Positions 45,611 to 53,832 of a DNA stretch of 64,000 bases are shown here, in pieces (position 1 is the stretch's first letter; every line of letters begins with the position of its first letter). The position numbers were made by a program, and so were the translations under genes. The notes beneath the pieces were generated by a model. The model ran no database searches, was not told where the DNA came from, and was given only the letters and a program-made list of their open reading frames with translations. This DNA is from Variovorax sp. (lineage in GTDB: Bacteria; Pseudomonadota; Gammaproteobacteria; Burkholderiales; Burkholderiaceae_C), in assembly GCA_025352265.1 (NCBI GenBank), contig JANXTS010000045.1, positions 59,196 to 123,195 on the forward strand, read 5' to 3'.

Positions 45611-47911
45611 ATGCCCCGCCACCCTTTGGTCCCCGCACCACGCCGTTCCGGCAAACCGCTGGCTGCCATGGTCTTGCTGGTCGCGTATGCCGGCACAGCG
45701 GCAGCGGTCCCGACCTTCGATGCAGTCAAGCGCGGCTTTCGCGCGTCCGATGTCGCCGTGCTCGATCGCCATGGCGAACTCCTTCAGCGCGTGCGCATCG
45801 ACCCGACTGTGCGTCGCGGGCAGTGGGTCGCGCTCGACGATGTGTCTCCTGCCCTGCGTGCCGCCATGGTGCTGAGCGAAGACAAGCGCTTCTACGAACA
45901 CAGCGGAGTCGACTGGCGTGCGGCATCGTCGGCCGCGTGGGGCAACCTGTGGAACACCAGAACACGCGGGGCCTCGACCATCACCATGCAGCTGGCCGGC
46001 CTGCTCGACGACGACTTGCGGCGCGCGGGTGGTGGGCGAAGCTTCTCGCAAAAAGTCGGGCAGACGGTGGCTGCCACGCAGCTGGAACGCGGCTGGCGCA
46101 AGGACCAGGTGCTGGAGGCTTACCTCAACACCGTACCGTTCCGCGGTGAGATCGTCGGCATCGATGCGCTGTCGCGCACGTTGTTCGGCAAGGCGCCGCA
46201 TGGGCTCGACGCGCGGGAGGCCTCGGTGGCGGCGGCTTTGGTACGGGCACCCAATGCGAAGCCGGCGGTCGTCGCACAGCGGGCTTGTGAGGTGTTGCGC
46301 GTGATGGAGCCAGAGCGCGGCAAGGCGGATTGCGAGGCGATGGATATGTTCGCCAGTGCGGCTTTGCAGCAGCGCGCGTTCGATTCGAATGAGGGGATTG
46401 CGCCGCACCTGGCGCGGCGGGTTTTGCGGGCGAGGGTCGAAGCGAGCGCTGCTGCCGTCTCCCCTGCCCCATCCCAAGGGGACAGGGAGGAAGATCGAAT
46501 CAACACGACTCTGAGGGCGCCGCTTCAGCGCTTTGCGCTCCAGACGTTGCAGCGTCATCTGCGTGAATTGCATGGTCGCCATGTCGAAGACGGCGCGCTG
46601 GTCGTGCTCGACAACACGAGTGGCGACGTGCTCGCATGGGTCGGTTCGTCGGGTGTATTGAGTCAGGCTGCCGAGGTCGACGGCGTGACGGCGCAGCGTC
46701 AGCCAGGCTCGACCTTAAAGCCGCTGCTCTACGCCGAAGCACTGGCGGAGCGGCGGCTCACCGCGGCGTCGCTGCTCGACGATTCATCGGCACAGATCGC
46801 CACGGCCGGCGGGCTCTACATTCCGCAGAACTACGACCGGCAATTCAAGGGGCCGGTGTCGGTGCGCACGGCTTTGGCAGCATCGCTCAACGTACCAGCA
46901 GTGCGAACGCTGGTCATGGTGTCGCCCGAAGCCTTCGCGCGGCAACTGCGCGTCGCGGGCGTGCCGCTGAAGCAGAGCGGGGATTACTACGGGTACAGCC
47001 TGGCGCTGGGGAGCGCGGAGGTGTCGTTGTTGTCGTTGACGAACGGATATCGGACGTTGGCGAACGGGGGGCGGTTTGGAGAAACGCGGTTCATTGCAGG
47101 GCTACCCCCATCCCAGACTTCCCCCGGCGGGGGAAGGAGCAATTCCGAAGCGGCGCAGGCCTTGCGCGCGATCGATGCGGGTGCGGCCTTTATCGTGGGG
47201 GACATCCTTTCCGACGCCAACGCAAGGGCGCGGACGTTCGGGCTCGACAGCATCCTGTCGACGCGTTTCTGGACGGCTGTCAAGACCGGCACCAGCAAGG
47301 ACATGCGCGACAACTGGGCGGTCGGCTGGTCGCAGCGCTACACCGTTGGCGTCTGGGTAGGTAACGCCAGCGGCGCGCCGATGTGGGACGTCAGCGGCAC
47401 CAGCGGTGCGGCGCCGGTGTGGGCTGAGGTGATGCGCTTCCTGCACGCCACCGAACCGAGCCGCGCACCGACGCCACCGGCCGGGCTCGTGCGCGCGCAT
47501 GTCACCTTCGGCAGCGGCAACGATGGCGGCCTGCTTGAAGCGGCACGTGACGAGTGGTTTATGCAAGGCACCGAGCAACCCGATTTCGCGCTCGACGCGA
47601 CCCCCGGCAAGCCGCAGCGCGACGGCGCCTCGGCACGCATCACGTCACCGTCGAACGGCACCATCGTCGCGCTCGACCCCGACATTCCGCCCAACCGCCA
47701 GCGCGTGCGGTTGGAGAGCGGCGCGAGCGACGGCCCGGGACTGCGTTGGCAAATCGACGGCAAGGCCTTTGCTCGCGGCGCCAGCGCGCAATGGCTGCCA
47801 TGGCCGGGCCGACATGCGATCCAGCTGGTCGACGCGGCCGGCACGTTGCAGGACGAAATCAAGCTTGAAGTACGTGGCGCCGGCGTCCTTTCGCCCGCAC
47901 CGAAACGCTGA
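45611..47911 (+). CDS. pbpC: Penicillin-binding protein 1C (peptidoglycan glycosyltransferase/transpeptidase)
   Basis: A bifunctional 766-residue inner-membrane enzyme. It has an N-terminal hydrophobic anchor, then a GT51 domain with catalytic E90 (SEDKRFYEHSGVDW) and ASTITMQLAG. The transpeptidase domain has S367-TLK370, SLN at about 419, and K558-TG. A C-terminal BiPBP-type beta domain follows. PbpC is thought to work with alpha-2-macroglobulin in repairing damaged envelope. I start at the ATG at 45611; an open frame further upstream overlaps the preceding gene. Two palindromic repeats have been absorbed in frame at residues about 283-294 and 502-509. Codon use near the second is also more G-rich. 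Confidence 0.93.
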   Translation: MPRHPLVPAPRRSGKPLAAMVLLVAYAGTAAAVPTFDAVKRGFRASDVAVLDRHGELLQRVRIDPTVRRGQWVALDDVSPALRAAMVLSEDKRFYEHSGVDWRAASSAAWGNLWNTRTRGASTITMQLAGLLDDDLRRAGGGRSFSQKVGQTVAATQLERGWRKDQVLEAYLNTVPFRGEIVGIDALSRTLFGKAPHGLDAREASVAAALVRAPNAKPAVVAQRACEVLRVMEPERGKADCEAMDMFASAALQQRAFDSNEGIAPHLARRVLRARVEASAAAVSPAPSQGDREEDRINTTLRAPLQRFALQTLQRHLRELHGRHVEDGALVVLDNTSGDVLAWVGSSGVLSQAAEVDGVTAQRQPGSTLKPLLYAEALAERRLTAASLLDDSSAQIATAGGLYIPQNYDRQFKGPVSVRTALAASLNVPAVRTLVMVSPEAFARQLRVAGVPLKQSGDYYGYSLALGSAEVSLLSLTNGYRTLANGGRFGETRFIAGLPPSQTSPGGGRSNSEAAQALRAIDAGAAFIVGDILSDANARARTFGLDSILSTRFWTAVKTGTSKDMRDNWAVGWSQRYTVGVWVGNASGAPMWDVSGTSGAAPVWAEVMRFLHATEPSRAPTPPAGLVRAHVTFGSGNDGGLLEAARDEWFMQGTEQPDFALDATPGKPQRDGASARITSPSNGTIVALDPDIPPNRQRVRLESGASDGPGLRWQIDGKAFARGASAQWLPWPGRHAIQLVDAAGTLQDEIKLEVRGAGVLSPAPKR
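46459..46489. repeat. Imperfect palindromic repeat inside pbpC
   Basis: CTCCCCTGCCCC (46459-46470) and GGGGACAGGGAG (46478-46489) form a near-complementary pair around ATCCCAA. The segment is translated in frame in the linker between the glycosyltransferase and transpeptidase domains. It looks like the intergenic C/G-rich repeats common in this bacterial group. Confidence 0.65.
47118..47136. repeat. Perfect palindromic repeat inside pbpC
   Basis: CTTCCCCCG (47118-47126) and CGGGGGAAG (47128-47136) are perfect nine-base arms with a single-base loop. It is flanked by CTACCCCCATCCC and GGAGC, the same style as the other repeat at 46459. It is translated as PSQTSPGGGRSN inside the transpeptidase domain. 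Confidence 0.7.
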
Positions 47912-47973
47912 GCCATTGGAGTACCCCGATCGGCGTCCAGACGGACTTAACCGCGTGCGCTCTAATCCATGCA

Positions 47974-49239
47974 ATGAGTTCCGTCGACCTGCTGATCGAT
48001 GCCGAGTGCGACAACGCGCCGGCACCATCCCCCACCCCTGCCATCACCCGCTCCAGTCGCTTGCTGCTCGGCCTCAGCGTCGTGCTGATCGCGTTCAACC
48101 TGCGCCCGGTGTTCGCCAGCCTGTCGGTAGTGCTACCCGAGATCATCGCGGCGACCGGCCTGTCATCGACCGCAGCGAGCTTGCTGACGACCTTGCCGGT
48201 GGTTTGTCTCGGCGTCTTCGCGCCGCTGGCGCCGTTGCTCGGTCGCCGCCTTGGAACCGAACGAACGCTGCTCGGCTGCATGGCGTTGATCTTCATCGGC
48301 ACCTTGCTGCGCGGCAGCGGCAGTGTCGCGCTGCTGTTCATCGCATCGGCCATCGCGGCCGCCGGCATTGCAGTGTCGAACGTGCTGCTTTCGGGCCTGG
48401 TCAAGCGCGACTTCGCGCAGCAGGCCGCGCTGATGATGGGCCTCTACACGATGGCCGTCTGCGGCGGTGCCGCCGCCGCTGCCGGGTTCACCGTGCCGCT
48501 GGAACATGCCATGGGCGGCGGATGGACCTGGGCGCTGGCGATGTGGGCCGTGCCGGCCGGCGTCGTCACCTTGCTGTGGGCGCCGCAAGCCTGGTCGCTG
48601 GCCCCGGTGGCCAGCGAGGCTGCGTACACAGTGCGTGGCCTGTGGCGTGACAAGCTGGCTTGGCAGGTCACCTTCTTCATGGGGCTGCAATCGGCATTGG
48701 CGTACATCGTGATGAGCTGGCTCGCGCCGATCCTGAGAGAGCGCGGTCTCGGCGATGCCGAGGCAGGTTTCGTTCTGTCGCTGTCGATCATCACGCAGGT
48801 GATCACTTGCCTCGTCGTGCCTGCCATCGCGGTCAGGTTTCGAAATCAGGTTGGCGTGGCCGTAGTGCTGGCCGTGCTCATCGTCGCGGCCATGTTGGGC
48901 TGCCTGCTGGCGCCGCTGTCCGGCATCTGGGCCTGGGCCGTGCTGCTCGGCATCGCGCAAGGCGGTTCATTTGCGCTGGCGTTGACCTTCATCGTGCTGC
49001 GCTCGCCCGATGCGCACGTCGCGGCGCACCTGTCCGGCATGGCGCAAGGCGTCGGCTATGTGGTCGCCTCCCTCGGACCGCTGCTGGTGGGCCTGCTGCG
49101 TGGATGGACCGGCGGGTTCGCTGCGACGGCGTGGCTGTTCGTGGGCCTAGGCGTGGCGTTGGTGGTTGCCGGGCTTGGTGCCGGTCGCACGCTGCATGTG
49201 GGGGCGGTCACGGTGCCCGTGTTGCGCACACCCGGCTGA
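47974..49239 (+). CDS. CynX/NimT-family MFS transporter
   Basis: A 421-residue major facilitator with twelve hydrophobic segments. The stretch LIAFNLRPVFASLSVVLPEI is the signature of the CynX/NimT family, named after the cyanate-operon transporter. It starts 62 bases after pbpC. It is convergent with a cyanase gene, which supports but does not prove cyanate transport. The first 25 residues are polar and proline-rich. Nitrate/2-nitroimidazole transport is another role in the family. Confidence 0.85.
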   Translation: MSSVDLLIDAECDNAPAPSPTPAITRSSRLLLGLSVVLIAFNLRPVFASLSVVLPEIIAATGLSSTAASLLTTLPVVCLGVFAPLAPLLGRRLGTERTLLGCMALIFIGTLLRGSGSVALLFIASAIAAAGIAVSNVLLSGLVKRDFAQQAALMMGLYTMAVCGGAAAAAGFTVPLEHAMGGGWTWALAMWAVPAGVVTLLWAPQAWSLAPVASEAAYTVRGLWRDKLAWQVTFFMGLQSALAYIVMSWLAPILRERGLGDAEAGFVLSLSIITQVITCLVVPAIAVRFRNQVGVAVVLAVLIVAAMLGCLLAPLSGIWAWAVLLGIAQGGSFALALTFIVLRSPDAHVAAHLSGMAQGVGYVVASLGPLLVGLLRGWTGGFAATAWLFVGLGVALVVAGLGAGRTLHVGAVTVPVLRTPG

Positions 49240-49243
49240 TCGT

Positions 49244-49687
49244 CTAGTACGTCTTGTAAGGCAAGAACTTGCCCGACAACACCACGTTCACCCGGTCGCC
49301 CTTCGGGTCGCCCTTGCGCTGGATGTCCATGCTGAAATCGATCGCGCTCATGATGCCGTCGCCGAATTCTTCGTGGATAAGCTCCTTGATCGTGGTGCCG
49401 TACACATTGACCATTTCATACCAGCGGTAGATGAGTGGGTCGGTCGGCACGGCGGTCGGAAGCGAGCCCTTGTACGGCACGACCTGCAGCCACTTCTGCT
49501 CTTCTTCCGTGAGCCCGAAGATCTCGCCGATGGTTGCGGCTTGCTGGGCGTCGAAGGTCATCTGGCCAAGGCAACCTGCGGTCGTCCACTCTTTGGACAA
49601 ACCGACCTTGGTGGCCACGTCGGCCCACTGAATGCCTCTGGACACTTTGGCGGTGATGATCTTTTCGGTGATGTCGTTGCGGTTCAT
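49244..49687 (-). CDS. cynS: Cyanase (cyanate hydratase)
   Basis: A 147-residue cytoplasmic enzyme that converts cyanate and bicarbonate to ammonia and carbon dioxide. The catalytic triad corresponds to R88, E91 and S114, offset by eight from the E. coli Arg96, Glu99 and Ser122. The N-terminal helix-turn-helix-like domain (VSRGIQWADVATKVGLSKEW) is present. The ATG at 49687 is the natural start; an extension to 49729 is not needed. It is convergent with the CynX-like transporter (4-base gap). No carbonic anhydrase or CynR regulator is adjacent. Confidence 0.95.
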   Translation of the reverse strand: MNRNDITEKIITAKVSRGIQWADVATKVGLSKEWTTAGCLGQMTFDAQQAATIGEIFGLTEEEQKWLQVVPYKGSLPTAVPTDPLIYRWYEMVNVYGTTIKELIHEEFGDGIMSAIDFSMDIQRKGDPKGDRVNVVLSGKFLPYKTY

Positions 49688-49755
49688 ACAGGTTACTTTT
49701 GCGATGGGTTGAGATAGAGGTTTAAACAAGCAACTGCCGTGCCGCTCGACGCTTG

Positions 49756-50184
49756 CTAGCGTGTCCAGCGAAACTTCCGGTCTTCTTCCTCAATGGGCTG
49801 GTCGTTGATGCTGGCAAAACGCCGGTGCATCAATCCGTTCTCGGCAAACTCCCAGTTTTCGTTGCCGTGGCTGCGGAACCAGGCACCGCTGTCGTCGTGC
49901 CACTCGTATTCGAAGCGGACCGCGATCCGGTTGTCGGTGAAGGCCCAAAGCTCTTTCTTCAGGCGGTAGTCGAGTTCGCGTGCCCACTTGCGCGTCAGGA
50001 AATCGACGACCTTCTCGCGCCCGGTAAGGAAGTCGGCACGGTTTCGCCATTCGGTGTCGAGCGTGTAAGCGAGGCTCACGCGGACTGGGTCGCGCGTGTT
50101 CCATCCGTCTTCGGCGGCCTGCACTTTCTCGCGGGCCGATTCGAAGGTGAAAGGCGGCAGCGGCGGGCGGGAGGTGGCTTCCAT
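49756..50184 (-). CDS. DUF1348 (NTF2-like) protein
   Basis: A 142-residue protein of the DUF1348 family, an NTF2-like fold. The block [20 protein letters not shown] and the [20 protein letters not shown] and [15 protein letters not shown] stretches are diagnostic. The function is unknown; members are often found near stress or metabolic genes. It lies upstream of cynS on the same strand, 68 bases apart, and divergent from the hydroxy-acid dehydrogenase. Confidence 0.92.
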   Translation of the reverse strand: MEATSRPPLPPFTFESAREKVQAAEDGWNTRDPVRVSLAYTLDTEWRNRADFLTGREKVVDFLTRKWARELDYRLKKELWAFTDNRIAVRFEYEWHDDSGAWFRSHGNENWEFAENGLMHRRFASINDQPIEEEDRKFRWTR

Positions 50185-50282
50185 GGGCGGCTTTCAGTCG
50201 GTGTGTTGCAAAACGGGGCAGCAGACGAACAATGATAATGAACGACTGCGAAAAAGAGACGAACGCCGAAGGAAACCCACAC

Positions 50283-51440
50283 GTGCCAGACCTTTCCAAG
50301 ATCACCACCATCGAAGACCTGCGAGTGATCGCCAAGCGGCGCGTGCCGCGCATGTTCTACGACTACGCCGACTCGGGCTCATGGACCGAAGGCACCTACC
50401 GCGCCAACGAAAGCGACTTCCAGAAAATCAAGCTGCGCCAGCGCGTAGCCGTGAACATGCAAGGCCGCTCGACCGCCACCACCATGATCGGCCAGCCGGT
50501 GTCGATGCCTGTCGCCATTGCACCGACCGGCATGACCGGCATGCAGCACGCTGACGGCGAGATCCTCGGCGCCAAGGCGGCCAAGGCTTTCGGCGTCCCG
50601 TTCACGCTGTCGACTATGAGCATCTGCTCGCTCGAAGACATCGCCGAAAGTACCGATCGGCATCCGTTCTGGTTCCAGCTCTACGTCATGAAAGACCGCG
50701 ACTTCATCGAGCGGCTGATCGAGCGCGCCAAGGCTGCCAACTGCTCCGCGCTGCAGCTCACGCTCGACCTTCAGGTGCTCGGCCAGCGCCACAAGGACAT
50801 CAAGAACGGACTGACCGCGCCGCCCAAGCCGACCCTTGCGAACCTCATCAACCTCGCAACCAAGCCGGGCTGGTGCATGGGCATGCTGGGCACCAAGCGC
50901 CGCAGCTTCGGCAACATCGTCGGCCACGCGAAGAACGTCGGCGATCTGTCGTCGCTGTCGTCCTGGACGGCTGAGCAGTTCGACCCGACGCTCAGCTGGG
51001 CCGATGTCGAATGGATCAAAAAGCTGTGGGGCGGCAAGTTGATCCTGAAAGGGATCATGGATGTCGAAGATGCACGGCTGGCCGCGTCGAGCGGCGCCGA
51101 TGCGCTGATCGTCAGCAACCACGGCGGGCGCCAGCTCGACGGCGCGCAATCGTCCATCGAGGCGCTGCCGGCCATCGCCGAAGCAGTCGGCACCGAGATC
51201 GAAGTGTGGATGGATGGCGGCATCCGCAGCGGGCAAGACGTGCTCAAGGCGCGCGCGTTGGGCGCTCGCGGCACCATGATCGGCCGCAGTTTTCTATATG
51301 CATTGGGTGCCTATGGGGAAGCTGGCGTGACACGCGCGCTCGAGATCCTGCATCGCGAGCTGGACATCACCATGGCGTTTTGCGGCCGCACGCAGATCGA
51401 CCAGGTCGATTCGAGCATCCTGCTACCCGGAACTTTCTGA
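50283..51440 (+). CDS. FMN-dependent alpha-hydroxy acid dehydrogenase (LldD-like)
   Basis: A 385-residue flavoprotein that oxidises a 2-hydroxy acid such as L-lactate or mandelate. FMN and substrate sites are visible: KITTIEDL, FYDYADSGSW, K256 (LILKGIMD), and H280-GG-R283 (SNHGGRQLDG). A GTG at 50283 with an AAGGAA ribosome-binding site 7 bases upstream is a better start than the ATG at 50232, because the resulting N-terminus matches the family. No N-terminal membrane anchor is seen. A cupin gene follows 12 bases later. Confidence 0.87.
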   Translation: MPDLSKITTIEDLRVIAKRRVPRMFYDYADSGSWTEGTYRANESDFQKIKLRQRVAVNMQGRSTATTMIGQPVSMPVAIAPTGMTGMQHADGEILGAKAAKAFGVPFTLSTMSICSLEDIAESTDRHPFWFQLYVMKDRDFIERLIERAKAANCSALQLTLDLQVLGQRHKDIKNGLTAPPKPTLANLINLATKPGWCMGMLGTKRRSFGNIVGHAKNVGDLSSLSSWTAEQFDPTLSWADVEWIKKLWGGKLILKGIMDVEDARLAASSGADALIVSNHGGRQLDGAQSSIEALPAIAEAVGTEIEVWMDGGIRSGQDVLKARALGARGTMIGRSFLYALGAYGEAGVTRALEILHRELDITMAFCGRTQIDQVDSSILLPGTF

Positions 51441-51452
51441 CGGAGAAAAACC

Positions 51453-51740
51453 ATGAGCCTTCCTACGTTCCAGCAATTCGAAGTCGATGCCCTCGCCAAG
51501 GGCTTCGACGAGGTCGCGCCGAGGGTCTGGGGCGCCGCCCAGACGGTCGACCTGCACACACATCCGTTCAGCGTCGAAGCGCTGGTGGTGCAAGGCGAGA
51601 TGTGGCTCAAGGTCGGCGACGACACGCGCCATCTGTTAGCCGGCGACACCTTCGCGCTGGAATACGGCACGCCGCATTCGGAGCGCTACGGCGTCGAAGG
51701 CGCGACCTACTGGGCCGCACGCCGTCACGCTGCAGCTTAA
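51453..51740 (+). CDS. Small cupin-domain protein
   Basis: A 95-residue cupin. Conserved metal-ligand positions: H36 and H38 in VDLHTHPFS (approximate positions), then EALVVQGEMWLKVG and GTPHSERYG. It lies 12 bases after the dehydrogenase gene and is probably co-transcribed. Its TAA stop shares TTAA with the convergent trxC stop. Confidence 0.88.
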   Translation: MSLPTFQQFEVDALAKGFDEVAPRVWGAAQTVDLHTHPFSVEALVVQGEMWLKVGDDTRHLLAGDTFALEYGTPHSERYGVEGATYWAARRHAAA

Positions 51741-52195
51741 GTAGCCGACGCAGGCGCTGCAGGTGTATTGGCCTGCACCCATCGCACGATATCGGCCGCG
51801 CCCATCGCGCCGGCCTGCCGCGCCACTTCGCGTCCACCGACGAACAGTGCCAACGTCGGGATGCTGCGAATGTTGAAGCGCGAACCGAGCGCAGGCACTG
51901 CTTCCGTATCGACCTTGGCCAGCCGCACACGCGGTTCTAGCTGCGCCGCGGCCTGCTCATAAGCGGGTGCCATCTGACGGCACGGCCCGCACCACGGCGC
52001 CCAAAAATCCACGAGTACCGGCAGGTCGTTTCGCGCAACATGCCGGTCGAAGGCGGCTTCGTTCAACGCCGTCGAATGCGCCGTGAAGAGCGCCTTGTGG
52101 CAGTTGCCGCAATCCGGCCCGCTCGCGAGCTGCTCGTTGCGCACCCGGTTGGTGGTGTGGCAATGCGGGCAAACGATGTGCAGCGACTCACTCAT
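51737..52195 (-). CDS. trxC: Thioredoxin 2 with N-terminal zinc finger
   Basis: A 152-residue cytoplasmic disulfide reductase. An N-terminal zinc site uses C9, C12, C29 and C32 (CPHC and CGNC). The active site is W68-C69-GP-C72 in a standard thioredoxin fold that ends in the SIPTLALF block. It is typical of the E. coli TrxC type, induced by oxidative stress. An unrecognised gene lies 5 bases upstream on the same strand. Confidence 0.95.
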   Translation of the reverse strand: MSESLHIVCPHCHTTNRVRNEQLASGPDCGNCHKALFTAHSTALNEAAFDRHVARNDLPVLVDFWAPWCGPCRQMAPAYEQAAAQLEPRVRLAKVDTEAVPALGSRFNIRSIPTLALFVGGREVARQAGAMGAADIVRWVQANTPAAPASAT

Positions 52196-52200
52196 GAAAA

Positions 52201-52560
52201 TTAGCTCCCGCTTGCAGTCCCGCCTTCGACCGGACCGTGCATCGAGCTCGCGGTCGTCGGCTGCATGGCACGGGCAATCGCATCACGCGCCTTTAATTCC
52301 GCAGCCACCGAGGCATCCAGCCGCGAGCGCGACAAGCCGGCGTGCTGGTAGTTCATGTTCTCGTAAACCTCCGCGGCCGACGGATGGGCTTCGAGCACCA
52401 TGTTCAGCGCATCGATATCGGCAATGCGCGCGAGCTCCTGCCCGAGCCGTTCGGCAACGAGACGGTATTGCCCGGCATCGGGATGTCCACCGTGCTCCAG
52501 TCGCTCCAGCAGCTGGGCAACGAGCACGGCATTGGTGGTGAGGGTCTGGGTGGTTTTCAT
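52201..52560 (-). CDS. Unrecognised small alpha-helical protein upstream of trxC
   Basis: A 119-residue hydrophilic protein beginning [21 protein letters not shown]. It contains mostly helical segments and no cysteine, membrane or enzymatic motif. The ATG at 52560 is used; an extension to 52674 crosses another reading frame. Its stop lies 5 bases before the trxC start, so co-expression is likely. I do not recognise a family. Confidence 0.68.
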   Translation of the reverse strand: MKTTQTLTTNAVLVAQLLERLEHGGHPDAGQYRLVAERLGQELARIADIDALNMVLEAHPSAAEVYENMNYQHAGLSRSRLDASVAAELKARDAIARAMQPTTASSMHGPVEGGTASGS

Positions 52561-52630
52561 GCTCCAAAACTGGGGTCGCGGCATCCGAATACAAGACCCG
52601 CCAGAGCCGACAAAAAGAAGTGTGCCGGGG

Positions 52631-53038
52631 CGATGGCCGAAGTACCCGGTGAACACGGTGCACCTGCCGATCAAGACGACCAGCTACATCATGACCTGCG
52701 CGTTGTTCGTCTACATGTGCATGCAGCCACTGTTCGGCATGCTGAGCGACCGCATCGGGCGGCGCAACAACATGCTGCTGTTCGGTGCGCTCGGTGCGCT
52801 CGCCACCGTGCCCATCCTTACCGGCGTGCAGCATGTGACGAGCCCGTTGATGGCTTTCGGGCTCATCGTCCTGGCGCTGGCGATCGTCAGTTTCTACACG
52901 TCGATCAGTGGCATCGTGAAGGCAGAGATGTTCCCGCCCGAAGTGCGTGCGCTGGGTGTCGGCCTGGCCTACGCGGTGGCCAACGCGATTTTCGGCGACT
53001 CGGCCGAATACGTTGCACTAAGGTTCAGCCGCGCGTGA
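52631..53038 (+). pseudogene. Truncated KgtP-like (2-oxoglutarate permease, MHS family) transporter remnant
   Basis: An internal piece of a KgtP-like MFS transporter. [21 protein letters not shown], the [22 protein letters not shown] loop and a [24 protein letters not shown] stretch are close to KgtP. The frame is open and undamaged, but the start and first 250 or so residues are missing, and the end stops at SAEYVAL, about 40 residues short. The 3' edge coincides with the SDR stop at 53025. This looks like a deletion remnant, not a working gene. Confidence 0.8.
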
Positions 53039-53792
53039 GCCGCAATCCGGCGTCGAGCAAAAGCACTTCGCCTGTCGTCTTGGCCGCACCGGCGCCCAGC
53101 CACCAGGCGGCGTCGGCTACATCCTCAGGCGACATCACCGCATCCAGTGCGGCGCGCGCCTTGTAGCTCTGGACGGTCTGCGCGTAACGCTCGGCGCCGA
53201 GGCCGTTCTTGAGCCAAGGCGTTTCGACCAGCCCCGGCGCGATCGCGTTGACGCGAATGTCCGGGCCGAGCGCGCGCGCAAGTCCGACGGTCATCGCGTT
53301 CAGCGCACCCTTGCTCGCCATGTAGGCGATCGATGATCCCGTGCCCATGAGCCCGGCGATCGACGAGACGTTGACGATGCCGGTCACCGGATTTCGCTTC
53401 AACAGCGGCACCAATGCGCGGCTCATCTGGTACGGGCCGATCACGTTGACCGAATAGATGCGCTGGAAGTCGTCGGCCTCCAAGCCGTCGAGGTCTTTCA
53501 ACGCCACGAACTTGGTGGTGCCGGCGTTGTTGACCAGCACGTCGGCGCGACCAAAGCGGGACTCCACCTCACTGGCCAGTCGCCGGCAATCGGCATCGGA
53601 CGACACATCGGCCTTGACGACCAGCGCATCGACGCCGAGTGCCCGACATTCGTCTGCGATGGCCTCGGCGGGCGCGATGTCACGCGAATAGTTGACGACC
53701 ACGTCCCAGCCGTGGCCAGCGTACAGCCGTACCGTGGCAGCACCGATGCCAGACGACGAACCGGTGACTACGCAGACTTTTCGATTGCCCAT
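53025..53792 (-). CDS. Short-chain dehydrogenase/reductase
   Basis: A 255-residue SDR. Coenzyme motif TGSSSGIG (about 6-13 of the called start), NNAG, and the catalytic Tyr-x3-Lys in YMASK with an upstream Ser in NVSSIAGL. I call the ATG at 53792 because an AGAGGA site is six bases upstream; the ATG at 53798 would sit directly on it. The substrate is unknown (FabG- or glucose-dehydrogenase-like classes fit). Its stop abuts the transporter remnant. Confidence 0.92.
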   Translation of the reverse strand: MGNRKVCVVTGSSSGIGAATVRLYAGHGWDVVVNYSRDIAPAEAIADECRALGVDALVVKADVSSDADCRRLASEVESRFGRADVLVNNAGTTKFVALKDLDGLEADDFQRIYSVNVIGPYQMSRALVPLLKRNPVTGIVNVSSIAGLMGTGSSIAYMASKGALNAMTVGLARALGPDIRVNAIAPGLVETPWLKNGLGAERYAQTVQSYKARAALDAVMSPEDVADAAWWLGAGAAKTTGEVLLLDAGLRLTRG

Positions 53793-53832
53793 TGCCATTC
53801 CTCTTGTTTCTTGCGATTTCGTTGATGAAAAC

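Noticed and set aside
50231..50250. Fur-box-like ATGATAATG sequence before the hydroxy-acid dehydrogenase
   Set aside because: Only part of a consensus and no iron-related gene follows.
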